This document shows, in pieces, positions 12,500 through 22,775 of a stretch of DNA of 64,000 bases. The position numbers were made by a program, and so were the translations under genes. The stretch's first letter is position 1. The number at the start of each line of letters is the position of its first letter. This DNA comes from Odobenus rosmarus divergens. Lineage: Eukaryota > Chordata > Mammalia > Carnivora > Odobenidae. A model generated the notes under the pieces. The model was not told where the DNA came from and made no database searches. It saw only the letters and a program-made list of their open reading frames with translations. The stretch covers positions 487,797 to 551,796 of the forward strand of contig NW_004450566.1 of the NCBI RefSeq assembly GCF_000321225.1, written 5' to 3'.

Positions 12500-13150
12500 C
12501 ATGAAATTATGAAATTTTATTTAAAGTCATAAAAGACATGATATAAGTATTTGGAGAGACATACCATATTCATGGATGGAAAGACTCCTAAAAATATTAA
12601 ATCTCCCCAATTTATCTAAAAATTCAATGCCATTCCAATCAAAATTCCTAGGGGGCTTTTAAAATAATTTTATAAAAGTGTACAGCAATTCTACTTCAAA
12701 GTACAGTCACGTATTTTAGAGAAATACTTCTTTGTATGTACATGGGTATTCATTGTTTAGAATAGTAAAAAATGAAAAACAACCTATTGTTCACTGGTCA
12801 TTGAATGGATAAATTAACTGTAGGTTATTATTATTGGTCAGTTAAAATGAAGCACTTGCATCAATCTGCATGTGTCAATATGAATAGATTTGAAAAACAA
12901 AATATTCAATGCAAAAAGCAAATTACTAAAAGATATGTATATATGATATAAAATATGTGGGACTTAAAAACCAAAATAACACTATATGTTAATTCATGCA
13001 TACATTTGTAGTAAAATTATGCAGTCCTGCATACAATTGATTCCTCAAAACTTCACACCTCTGGGGAAAGAGGAGTGGGAAGGCATGTGAGTGTAATTAG
13101 AACTTTAGCTGTATCTGGAATACTTTATTAAAAGAATAAAGAATAAATAA
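12500..13150 (+). mobile_element. Old L1 fragment with internal deletion
   Basis: Sense L1 ORF2 sequence ('attcaatgccattccaatca' at 12626) is followed after about 40 bp by 3' UTR-like sequence ('ggtattcattgtttagaat', 'gaatggataaatt'), so several hundred bases of the standard element are missing. The end near 13150 is A-rich. Confidence 0.65.
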
Positions 13151-13324
13151 ATATGAAGCAAAGATGGACTAATATTAACATCTGTTAGATATGGGTAGCA
13201 AATAATTAGCTTCTGTTATACTTGAAAGACTTCAAAAAACACAAAAAACAAAAATTGATTTGTAGAATTTTCAGTGCTGATCAACTCTTAAATGAACTGA
13301 CATAATGCCCTATATTTAATTTAG

Positions 13325-13455
13325 ATCCTCTCATCAATATTTGCCATACCTAAAAGCTGGACAGATGGCAAATATAATATTCCTTCTATTTGACAGATGG
13401 ATGAACTGGAAGGTTTAATTACTTTCTCCTAGTTACATAATAAGTAGCTCTGGAA
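13325..13455 (-). mobile_element. MIR fragment, antisense (weak)
   Basis: The pattern 'ttgacagatggatgaactgg' followed by 'aattactttctcctagttac' and 'taagtagc' matches the antisense MIR core (ttttacagatgaggaaactg and so on). Divergence is high and the ends are uncertain. Confidence 0.5.
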
Positions 13456-13732
13456 ACGAAATATTTTGGTCAATAACTTTGGGGTTTAGCCATCACAGGG
13501 AATGTGAGAACACAATGCTTAGCCTTTAGAGTTTCTACTATGAGACAAAATAATGTATTCACATATATGTTCTATTACATACCTAAAACAGAAGCCCTAT
13601 ACCTTCAGGTATAATCAGACACTTTAGAACAAGAAAATATATTCTTAAAATTCTAGTTTTTCTCATGACTGCTGTTGTAAATAAGCCTATCCATTCTGAC
13701 ATATTTCAAATAAATGATTATTTATTATTTTT

Positions 13733-13936
13733 TTAAAGATTTTTATTTATTTATTTTGAAAGAAAGAGAGCATGTGAGCAGGGCAAGGGACTGAGGCAGA
13801 GGGAGAGAGAAAATCTCCAGCAGACTCCACACTGACCATGGAGCCCATTGCAGGGCTCAGTGTCACGGCCCTGAGATCATGACCTGAGCTGAAATCAAGA
13901 GTCAGACGCTGAATGTACTGAACACTCAGATGCCCC
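13733..13936 (-). mobile_element. SINEC, older subfamily, antisense
   Basis: Antisense SINE with the 'aatcaagagtcagacgct' variant that marks an older CAN-SINE subfamily, also seen at 17712 and in the sense copy at 63840. The duplication tatttattatttt is present at 13719-13731 and 13937-13949. It has several substitutions in the head. Confidence 0.92.
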
Positions 13937-13949
13937 TATTTATTATTTT

Positions 13950-14429
13950 CTAAAGTGAGAACTTTTGACATCAAAGAAAAGCCAAGAGTAAATCAGGTCT
14001 CTTAGCAGAACATTTGATTTTCCTACTCCAGAAATGGGTATTTAGGACAAAGAGCATCTGGATTGTATTCAGGAGACATAAATTTTCTTCTCAAGTCTTC
14101 CATTGGCTTACTGTGGCTTATATCAATTTTTCAAATCTTCCAGGATCTGTAATAGATTATGGAAGAAAGATATATCAGGTTGAGAAACAGCATTAATCTT
14201 AAAATATATTGCTTGTTTGGAACATGGCAAAGAGCCTGCTGGTGCTGGAAGGACATGTTTATGGAATGCAATAGTAGGAAATGGGACTGGGGAGGCTTTG
14301 GATTTTACTCAGCAATAACTGAAGATTTTTGAGGAATGGTGCAATGTTATCTTCATTATGCTTTGCTTGGGAATATTGTCATTCAGTAATGGCAAACGCA
14401 TATGAAGAAACCATACGGTATCAGGTCAA
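13950..14429. other. Non-repeat sequence, nothing recognised
   Basis: Short open frames only. No repeat or RNA was recognised. Confidence 0.4.
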
Positions 14430-14760
14430 CCAAATAGAGACTTATTTGGCTTACAAAATGAGAAAAATCAGGAGGTGGAGAGACCAAAGTGGTGCAGGAT
14501 CTCCAAACAGTCATCAAAAACTCAGATTCCTTCTAGCTTCCTGTTTCACCAGCCTTAGCTTGAGACTTTTGTCCTCATTCTCTCAGAATGGCTGTTCCAC
14601 CTCCAGGCAGAAAGAAAAAGGAAACTAAAAAGATAAAATGTTTATTCCAACTAAACAGTAATATAATGGCTCTGATGGAAGTCCCATCTAATAGACTTAG
14701 GCTTACATCTCATTGGCCAGAAGTGGATCACAAGAAGTCTGGGGCTGTATATGTTTTTTG
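14430..14760 (-). mobile_element. Ancient interspersed repeat, same family as 29930-30330
   Basis: It shares the scattered pattern 'gacttatttggcttacaa', 'gtcatcaaaaactcagatt', 'tcctgtttcacc' and, near the right end, 'catctcattggccagaa', the last being the best preserved block of this old mammalian family. Orientation is given relative to the copy at 1690. Family name is unresolved. Confidence 0.4.
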
Positions 14761-15129
14761 TTTGTGTGTGTATTTTCTAAGTATAATTTATTCACAATAA
14801 ACTACATGTATATAAATTGTACAATTCATTATGAAATCATTACCATAATTAAGATACCAAGTATTTCTAGGAGGTGAATATTTTAAAATGGAAAATTTGT
14901 CACCTGAATAACTCAAGGTTCTTTTATCAAGAGAAAAATGGAAAAATAGGTATCAAGAAGCAATCAGCAGTATCTGCCAGAATTTCTAGATTCAAAAGTT
15001 CTCCCAAGGGTAACCCTCCAAGTAGTCCTCCTAGTTCAGCTTGGTGGACCTCAGGAGAGCTTCTAGGGAGAATCCAAGGCAGGAACTTGCCTTGGGATAT
15101 TTTCTGACCTTGGCTGGTAAGTATGACTT

Positions 15130-15215
15130 AGAGGTGAATGTGATTTTTAGAGTCAGACCAAGGTTAAAATCCCAGCTCCCTTTACCAACTCATTGTGTGG
15201 CTTTGAGTGATTTAG
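15130..15215 (+). mobile_element. MIR fragment, sense
   Basis: 'gattttta.gagtcagacc' followed by 'aatcccagctccct' and 'ctcattgtgtggctttgag' matches the sense MIR core. It abuts an L2 end on the right. Confidence 0.6.
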
Positions 15216-15380
15216 TTCAGTGAATATTTATTGAGCACCAACTATGTACGAGGTACTCTGCCATTCCTTGGGCATATGGCAGTAAAGGGCAAACACAGTC
15301 CATGCCTTCACAGAGCTTACTTTCTGGTGGCAACTGAGCCTTTTCTATAAACAGGAGTTGTGGTAAGGATAAATTTAGTT
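15215..15380 (-). mobile_element. L2 3' end, antisense
   Basis: 'gaatatttattgagcacc', then 'aactatgtacgaggtact' and 'cttcacagagcttac' are the reverse complement of the L2 LINE terminus. Confidence 0.75.
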
Positions 15381-15955
15381 CCTATGACATGTAAATGCTA
15401 GTTAAATGGTAATTGTTCAGAAGCTGTCCTAGATTTGGATTCATTCTACTGAAACTAGTACTTACATTTGGGAGCTTAGATCTCTCCACTAGAAGTTCTG
15501 CTTGATTTTGGATTAATCCCAGGAGTTCTGGGCTTTTTTTGGAGCTAATTAAGGCCAACTAAACTGTGACCCTAAACCTCATTGGGTTAAGAGCACATGA
15601 CCTAGTTTCTTCCCTCTGGGGAAAGATAGTTCTCAAATATCTTCTTGGAATCTCAGAAATCCCCTGCCTCTGAAAATCCTTCTATTTTGAAGCTATTCAA
15701 GGACTAGAGCTTATTTTTCCCACCCCTCCCTGCTCACCCCTCTGTGGGTAACTCTGGTTTCCTTTCCCAGCTGGGAATAATCCTAACACTCCAAAGACAT
15801 TAGAGCACCTGGGGAAGCTGGGATTTATCCTAGATTATGGGGACCTTGATTCTAGACACAAGATCCCTGATTTCTCCCAATGGAATGAAGAAATGGTAGG
15901 AAGATCAACAGTTCTCCTTCTCCTTGCAATTTGTTTTGCCTTTTGGTATCATCAA
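15381..15955. other. Non-repeat sequence
   Basis: Slightly more G+C than its surroundings, with no coding frame of note and no repeat recognised. Confidence 0.4.
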
Positions 15956-15959
15956 AAGT

Positions 15960-16175
15960 AATGGAATATTATAATAATTACTTCTTATTGAGTAACTACT
16001 ATGAGCTGGGCACTTTATATATATTATCTCATTTAATAACCTTGTAATTATTCTTATTTTATAGAAAGGGAACTAAGTCTGCAGAGATGACAAGCACTCT
16101 GCCCAAGGTCATTTAACCCATGGTGGATGGAATTGGGATTCACACCCAGTTCTGTCTGACTTTAGGCCTCATTTT
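15960..16175 (-). mobile_element. MIR, antisense, near full length
   Basis: 'attatctcatttaataacc', 'ttattttatagaaaggga', 'tgcccaaggtcatttaac' and 'ggattcacacccagttctg' follow the antisense MIR order without large gaps. Confidence 0.85.
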
Positions 16176-17711
16176 TTTAGTTGCTATGCTACACTGTGGA
16201 ATTACCTATTCTTGAGAAATACTTATCACAGCCGCGGACACAATTTGGTAGAAATCCCAAATACCTTAATGGTCAATTCTATTTCCCTTTTAAAACTCAC
16301 AATTCAGCCATGTGTCTAAGGAAATGTGGCTGTCTTTGCCAAGCTCCTGGATTCTTCACCTGGAGCCTGGCAGTTTACTCCCTGGCCTGGCCCTGTGTGC
16401 AGTTGCCTGTTCTGAGAGCTTGCTATGCACTGTGCCCTGTCAGAAACTATAGTTGGCCTCCCTACATAAGCTTGCCTCTAAAGAAGAGTTCTTCCCTTTT
16501 TTCATCCCAGAGTTAGTTGTATCTGAAATGTGCTTGGGTGGGCACTTCCAGTGTGCCCTCTGAATTTTTAAGTGAATTGAGGGGTAAGAAATGGAAGAAA
16601 GTCAAAACAAAACATTTCATGAATGTCCAAAAGCATGGGAAAGACATTTCTACTGAACTTTCTGATATTCCACCTCTGGCCCCGTGATGGTTTCTCCCGA
16701 ATACTGCATGTTTTAGACATAATTAAACTTAATTTTTTTGTTAATCTAAAATTCAGATTTATCTGGTGGCCTGTATCTTATCTGGCAACCCTAAGTTGGA
16801 CAATGCATTTATTACGATCATGACTGACTGGACCTGGGTTCTTATTCTTTGACTATATTACATTCCTCTCCTTGTGTGATGATGCAAACAAGTCCAAATA
16901 CTGTATTTAAAGAACCAACTCAAATGTTGTCTTTCCTGTTCCCTATTCTTCCTATCAGAAGGAATATCTTCTTCCTCTGAATTTTATGGCCTATCTCTTA
17001 TTTTGTTTGTGTATTTGAATTCTAGTTGTGTAAGCATTTCTCAAAGAGGGACTGAGACCCAGTGCTTCTGGTAAGTGAAGTTATCACCCTAGAAGTTTGT
17101 CTGCCTTAGAAAGATTAAAATTTGTTGATGATCAACAAGAAACTAAAACTGCTTGAGGTCTGTCCACAATGGGAGTTCATTTATCTGCATCATGTGCTGA
17201 GGTGGCTCTTAAGAGGTTCGTTTTGCAGGGAGAGAGAAGTATAGTTCTGAGAAGAAAGTTTCTGGAACGGTGAATCACCTCAGAACCTTCCTGTTGGGGT
17301 GAGTATTCTTGGTTTGTCTCTGCTAGAATTTTACATATAGGAACCTTTTTTCAAATGTGAGTTTGAGCTTTTTTGGGGGGGGAATATGTTCTAATTTTGT
17401 GCAATATAAGATATATTAGCTTTTTAAAATGGTGTCTGAAGTTTTACATTCTTTTCTAGCCTGTGAAAGCAATTACTAATAGTTTAAAAATTGCCAATTC
17501 CTTGGTAATTTTCTATAATTTGTGTATAAAAACTAAAGGGGCCTAGAGCCATATTCTAAAAATAAGCTTTGACGACATTTTAAATTCTTCTCATGATCAT
17601 TGATGTACATGGGTTGTCTGTATCTTCTTGATTCAATTTTAGAAACTTTAATTTTTCTGTAAACATATTTATTCACACTTTGTTTATTTCTATAAAAGTA
17701 TATATAATAGT
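16176..17711. other. Mostly non-repeat; weak L2 at about 16895-17040
   Basis: The stretch beginning 'aaccaactcaaatgttg' and running through a CT-rich zone resembles the sense L2 3' region, but weakly. The 111-codon frame at 16181-16516 (+) is rich in C, W, L and S and shows no domain, so I do not call it a gene. Confidence 0.4.
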
Positions 17712-17905
17712 TCTTTTTTTTTTGAGAGAGAGAGAAAGAGAGAGAGTGGTGGGGGAACAGTAGGAGAGGGAGAGGGAGACAATCTCTGGCAGACTCTGTG
17801 CTGAGCATGGAGCCCAACACAGGGCTTGTCTCACGACCCTGAGATCATGACCTGAGCCAAAATCAAGAGTCAGACGCTTAACCAACTGAGACATGCAGGC
17901 ATCCC
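17712..17905 (-). mobile_element. SINEC, older subfamily, antisense
   Basis: Antisense SINE with a T-rich tail on the left, an expanded GA zone and the 'aaaatcaagagtcagacgct' older-subfamily variant. The duplication is imperfect ('tataatagttct' versus 'tgtaatatttct'), as expected for an old insertion. Confidence 0.9.
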
Positions 17906-17972
17906 TGTAATATTTCTAACAATTGAAAAAAATCCCCTCTATATCTGTTGATTTGTCTCCTTACACATTCTT

Positions 17973-18644
17973 TTTTTTCAAAAGAAAATCATACCTTTTA
18001 ATGTTTGTTTTTTTTTTTTAATTAAAAAAGAACATATGTAGGGGCACCTGGGTGGCTCAGTCGTTAAGCATCTGCCTTCGGCTCAGGTCATGATCCCAGG
18101 GTCCTGGAATTGAGCCCCGCATCGGGCTCCCTGCTCAGCGGGAAGCCTGCTTCTCCCTCTGCCACTCCCCCTGCTTGTATTCCCTCTCTCCCTGTGTCTC
18201 TCTGTCAAATAAATAAATAAAATCTTAAAAAAAAAACATATGTAAATAACTGAAAACAATTTGTGCTGGAATTCAAAATTTTAGTTTACTTCCTAATAGA
18301 GACAAGTAGCTTTATGTTAAATATAACAATGTAATTTGCAAGGCAACATGAAAGTAACATTCATATTTATGTTATTTAATATAATGAGAACATGCAGATA
18401 AACTTACATTTTATCATTATATACCTTCATAATACAACTTAAAATCATCTTTTCTAATCTTGTCAGTAAAGTGCTAAAAATTATATTAATGTTTTTTCGA
18501 AAAAAATTTATTTAAATTCAATTAATTAACATGTAATGTATTATTAGTTTCAGAGGTAAAGCTCAGTGATTCATCAGTCTTATATAATATCCAGTGTTCA
18601 CTATATCACATGTCCTCCTTAATGCCCATCACCCAGGTACCCAA
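17973..18644 (-). mobile_element. L1 3' end with a probable 3'-transduced flank (antisense)
   Basis: A perfect 15-bp direct repeat, tccttacacattctt, lies at 17958-17972 and 18645-18659. Read on the minus strand, the interval holds about 150 bp of carnivore L1 3' UTR (18644 down to about 18491). About 300 bp of sequence I do not recognise as L1 follows, and then a short A run (17973-17978) against the left repeat. An ATTAAA-type signal lies about 25 bases before that A run. A SINE (18041-18234) with its own duplication entered the transduced part later. The L1-side junction context (AATT/AAGAA on the minus strand) suits L1 endonuclease. This is what L1 read-through and 3' transduction produces. 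A coincidental repeat, or two nested inserts, is the alternative. Confidence 0.75.
18041..18234 (+). mobile_element. SINEC (CAN-SINE), full length, sense
   Basis: Well-preserved sense SINE from ggggcacctgggtggctcag to an A tail, with a perfect 10-bp duplication aacatatgta at 18031-18040 and 18235-18244. It lies inside the transduced segment of the composite L1 at 17973-18644, so it is younger than that insertion. Confidence 0.97.
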
Positions 18645-19008
18645 TCCTTACACATTCTTAATTTTTCCTAAAACTTGTTTTTATCCAAAGAATTTGCTCA
18701 CAGAGTTATTTTTAATTCTGTTCCTTTTTCATTTTCCAATTTATTAAAATATTTTTTACCTTTAATTATTTCTTTTTTGTTCTTTAGTTTTGCTTCACCT
18801 TCTAATTTGTTGAAATTATATGTTTATTTCTTTCATTTTCACTATTTCTTGATAATGTGAAATTATGTATTACCAAAAGCAGTTTAAGCCATCTGTCATA
18901 ATTTTAAAAATTTAAATACAATGTTATTTTTTCAAATGATCTTTAGAAAAGTAAAAACAAGAGAATGAAAACCATCTATAATCCAACTAGCAGGTTTAAC
19001 AAATTTTA

Positions 19009-19196
19009 TTTTTTAACTTCTCTTTTAAAGATTTTATTTATTTGTTTGTCAGAGAGAGAGAGAGAAAAAACACGAGCAGGGGGAGGGGCAGAGGGAGAGG
19101 GAGAAGCAGGATCCCCGCTGAGCAAGGAGCCAGGATCCTGGGATCATGACTTGAGCCAAAGGCAGATGCTTAACCAACTGAGCCACCCAGGCGTCC
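19009..19196 (-). mobile_element. SINEC (CAN-SINE), antisense, internally deleted
   Basis: Antisense SINE flanked by a perfect 18-bp duplication, caggtttaacaaatttta (18991-19008 and 19197-19214). The middle 'gagcccgatgcgggactcg' portion is missing, so 'gcaaggagccaggatcctgg' is contiguous. The exact long duplication suggests a recent insertion. Confidence 0.96.
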
Positions 19197-19214
19197 CAGG
19201 TTTAACAAATTTTA

Positions 19215-19546
19215 ACCTTTTGAGGCATATCCTTTAGATTGTCCTTTTTCCTCTGCTCTCTTTCTTTCTGAACATATGTATTTTTAAAAATGGTATCATG
19301 CTATATATGCAGTTTTATATTTCTTTGCTTTTCAGGTAATATTTTAACATCATAAAATTCAAATCTATATCATCATTTGTAATAGCTGCTTAACTTCCCA
19401 CAATTTGGCTATACCATAATTTGTTTAAGCTATCCACTATTGATAAATATTAAAGTTGTTTCCTATTTCTACATTTATATTTTTATAATAAAGGCTGAGA
19501 AATTAATAAAGGTAGGAACCTATAAAAAGTTTGCATTGGGAATGAC
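19215..19546 (-). mobile_element. Old L1/HAL1-like 3' region, antisense (left part)
   Basis: 'atggtatcatgctatatatg' and 'aaagttgtttcctatttc' with 'ataaaggctgagaaa' resemble the antisense old L1 ORF2 end. It appears to resume at 20200-20370 ('cttccttccagagtggttgt'), the younger composite L1 having landed inside it. Confidence 0.5.
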
Positions 19547-19560
19547 TGTACATACCTTTT

Positions 19561-20185
19561 TTTTTCAGATTCATTATTTGTAATTCAAATCCTCTTATTA
19601 CACTTGACATTTAATGTGAAGCAGGAAATCCACTGTCTTTCAATGACTGTTTTAGTGAGTTACAAATGAGTGTTTATAACATAGTAGATACCATTAAAAA
19701 GTTAGAGTTAAAAACTCTCCGCTCTCCTACAAAAGGTAAGTCACCATTGATTTTAATAATTTTTTTTTAAGATTTTATTTATTTATTTGAGAGAGAGAGA
19801 GAATGAGAGATAGAAAGCACAAGAGGGAAGAGGGTCAGAGGGAGAAGCAGACTCCCTGCTGAGCAGGAAGCCCGATGTGGGACTCGATCCCGGGACTCCA
19901 GGATCATGACCTGAGCCGAAGGCAGTCGCTTAACCAACTGAGCCACCCAGGTGCCCCAGATTTTAATAATTTTTTTAAATTTTATTTTATTATGTTATGT
20001 TCATCACCATACATTACATCATTAGTTTTTGATGTAGTGATCCATGATTCATTGTTTGTGTATAACATCCAGTGCTCCATGCAGAACATGCCCTCCTTAA
20101 TACCCATCACCAGGCTAACCCATCCCCCACCCACCTCCCCTCTAGAACCTTCAGTTTGTTTCTCAGAGTCCATAGTCTCTCATGG
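19561..20185 (-). mobile_element. L1 3' end with a probable 3'-transduced flank (antisense), second case
   Basis: A perfect 14-bp direct repeat, tgtacatacctttt, lies at 19547-19560 and 20186-20199. On the minus strand the interval starts with carnivore L1 3' UTR ('ccatgagagactatggac', 'atggagcactggatgt', 'aacaatgaatcatgg') and ends its L1 part near 19977 with 'aacataataaaataaaa'. About 190 bp of non-L1 sequence (19567-19758) follows, then an A run at the left repeat. A SINE with its own 18-bp duplication sits at the L1/non-L1 junction. The non-L1 part shows no similarity by eye to the transduced part of the 17973-18644 element. Read-through 3' transduction is the simplest reading. Confidence 0.75.
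19767..19958 (-). mobile_element. SINEC, young-looking subfamily, antisense
   Basis: Antisense SINE with the 'ctcgatcccgggactccagg' variant. The duplication gattttaataattttttt is at about 19749-19766 and 19959-19976. It entered at the boundary between L1 3' UTR and transduced sequence of the composite element at 19561-20185. It is very similar to the copies at 25189 and 43606. Confidence 0.96.
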
Positions 20186-20199
20186 TGTACATACCTTTT

Positions 20200-20370
20200 C
20201 GAGCAGCCACATTATTTCTTTAGTGTAGGTTTCTGGATATAGAATTATTTGAGAGGGGTCATTGGATATGAGTTTACAATGTTTTGATAAATTTTGCCAA
20301 ACTTCCTTCCAGAGTGGTTGTGTCATTTACTCTTCCACCAACAAAAATGAATGAGAATGTTTGCTCTGGG
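20200..20370 (-). mobile_element. Old L1/HAL1-like 3' region, antisense (right part)
   Basis: Continuation of the relic at 19215-19546. 'ttccagagtggttgtgtc' and 'cttccaccaacaaaaatga' resemble the antisense end of old L1 ORF2. Confidence 0.5.
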
Positions 20371-22292
20371 ACCAATAGCTATAATCATTGCCAATCCAAT
20401 AGAATAATTTATTTTTTAAACAACCTATTATTGCTTTAATTTCTATTTTTTTAATTACTGGTGAGGTTGAATTTCTGATAAACTTATTGACCAATTAGCT
20501 CTGTAAATATGATTTATATATGTGAACATATGTACTGTGTTTAAGCCATTTAAATAGACCTGGCACAAAACAGGTGCTGTATAAGTTGCTATCTTATTAT
20601 TACTTTTAATTTTGTTTTATAAATTGCCTGTCATTATCCTTTACTTATTTTCTACTGATATTTATTTTTAAGTTGTCTTTTAACAGGAATTTTGAGTTCC
20701 TTTGGACCCTGGAGTTAGTGAGGAGAGTGGCATTTGAGTTTTTCCCCCTGTATGGAAATTTATTTATTAAATAAATAATATTAATTAGAAATTTATTAAA
20801 TTTCTATCTTAACTTTTCTAGCTTTGCTTTTCACTGCCTGGATGCATGTAGTATTCATTCATTCTATCCCTTGAAATGTTAAGATTTCAAGAGGTGTTAG
20901 CCTTTCATTAATCTGCCATATTAGAGAATCTTTTTTGTTTTAACATGTTTCAGTTTTCTTACATTATTGCTTCTGTCTCATTTTTTCCTGATGTTGTCTG
21001 AAATACTAGTAAGATTGGATTTTGTTTTTTATCATTCATTTATAACATTATTTCTCTCATCTTTTAGATCTGCCTTTTTTTCCCCTGCTTTCTGAAAGAA
21101 CCTTTTAATTTTATTCTTCACATCACTAATTTTATTTTCTGCAGTGCTGATTCAATCCTTATTGCTTTCTCTATATTAAAGTTATGATATTGTATCTTTT
21201 GGGCTCCTTCACTCCTCATTTTCTTTTTGCTGCCTTTTACCCAAGTAAACCTCTGTAATTTGTAATCTAATCTCATTTTGCCTCTTAACAGTTCATGTTT
21301 TCTTAATTTTATTGGGGACACGAAGCACATGCTTTCTAGTATTTTCTTCTATTTCCTATATAGTAGGTTACTTTTAAATTTTGCTTTTTTTCATCTTGAA
21401 TGTTGTGTTCCATTTACTATGCCATGGAATACTTTTATAATCCCATTTCAGTAATTTTTCTCCCTGCTTCTCATTTTTGTGTGAGCAATAGACTACCATG
21501 TTTGGTGTTTGCTCACAAACTGGTAGGTTAGACCCCAGGTTTCTGCTCTTAAGCTTGACTACAGCTTGATATCAGTTATGTTATTGGTTCACAGATCCAA
21601 CTCCCACAGCCCATGAGGAGGAAGAAATGAGGTGGACTCTGGGTAGTCCAGCAGAGGGATGCTGACTGTGTCCTTTTCCCTCCATATTTAGTGAAGGTGC
21701 TGTATAGGTGTCAGATTTCTGGGCCCAGCTTTCTTTTCCTTTCTGTTTCTTAGCCAACTTGCCTTCTGTTTTATATAAACTGCACCTGTTCCCTCCCAGC
21801 TGCAGTCTTACTGCTTTGATATGGCCTCTGTCAGAATTTAAGACATCAAGAAACACTCAAATGCCGATGTTCCACCTCAGCAAATTGAAGCCTAAGGGGT
21901 TTACTCCCTGCTGTCTTAGATGCCCCCAGCCATCAGATCTTGTCCCTCCAACTAAGTGACTATGCCCCAGAGAATTTGAGTTATTTCTTGGTGACTGGTC
22001 ATATTTGCTTTTTATCTGACCTACTTTATCTATAGCTGAAACCGCTCTAAGTTTCTCCTTTGTGAGTGATTATCTTCCTGGTTTCTAATTTGAAGCAGAC
22101 TTTCTCTTGTCTTTTATCACCCTTTGAACATTTCACTGGAAATCTGAGAATGGGGATGTGAAGCACCTGTGCTCTGATTTACATATCCAGTTAACTATCG
22201 CCTGTTCACTAGAACATAACAGACGTTCAAAAAAATGGCTAATGACTGAACAAAGAATGAATACCATCTTGAGCTTAAGAGGTACTAACTGT
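20371..22292. other. T-rich non-repeat sequence, nothing firm
   Basis: Long T-rich stretch with pyrimidine-biased tracts. Some of 20980-21350 looks like antisense old-retroelement sequence but I cannot place it. A 91-codon frame (21581-21856, -) and an 83-codon frame (21708-21959, +) overlap on opposite strands and have no domains. Confidence 0.35.
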
Positions 22293-22307
22293 CTTTATGT
22301 TACTTTT

Positions 22308-22488
22308 TTAAAAAAGATTTCATTTATTTATATGAGAGAGAGAGCACGAGCTGGGGGAGAGGCAGAGGGAGAGGGAGAAGCAGACTCCCTCCTGAGCAGG
22401 GAGCATGACATGGGGCTCTTTCCCAGGCCCCTGGGATCATGACCTGAGCCAAAGGCAGACACTTAACGACTGAGCCACCCAGGCACCC
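22308..22488 (-). mobile_element. SINEC (CAN-SINE), antisense
   Basis: Antisense SINE with a near-perfect 15-bp duplication (ctttatgttactttt at 22293-22307 and ctttatgtgactttt at 22489-22503, one mismatch). GA-rich middle and 'gagccacccaggcacccc' head complement present. Confidence 0.95.
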
Positions 22489-22619
22489 CTTTATGTGACT
22501 TTTGTATTATTTTTCTATATGTTGAAAACTATGGTTCTTCACATTTCTAGATATTTCATATGGCAATAATGACAATCAGGTTCTGATTGGAAAATTCAGA
22601 CTGCTCTTGAAGTAAGTTC

Positions 22620-22775
22620 AGATATTTATTCCTTCATTTGTAAAATAAATTTTGCCTGCATTGCTTCAATATGCTGTCTCTGTGTTAGGCACATCAGATA
22701 GAAGGATGAATAAAATATGGTTCCCACCCTCCTACAGGAACCTCACATTATAATATGATAATCTACTGGCAGCAA
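22620..22775 (-). mobile_element. L2 3' end, antisense (weak)
   Basis: 'ttattccttcatttgtaaaa', 'ctctgtgttaggcacatc' and 'cctacaggaacctcacat' follow the antisense L2 end, with indels. Confidence 0.5.

Noticed and set aside
16181..16516. 111-codon frame with many cysteines
   Set aside because: Cysteines show no zinc-finger or disulfide spacing, and the frame begins inside MIR-adjacent sequence.
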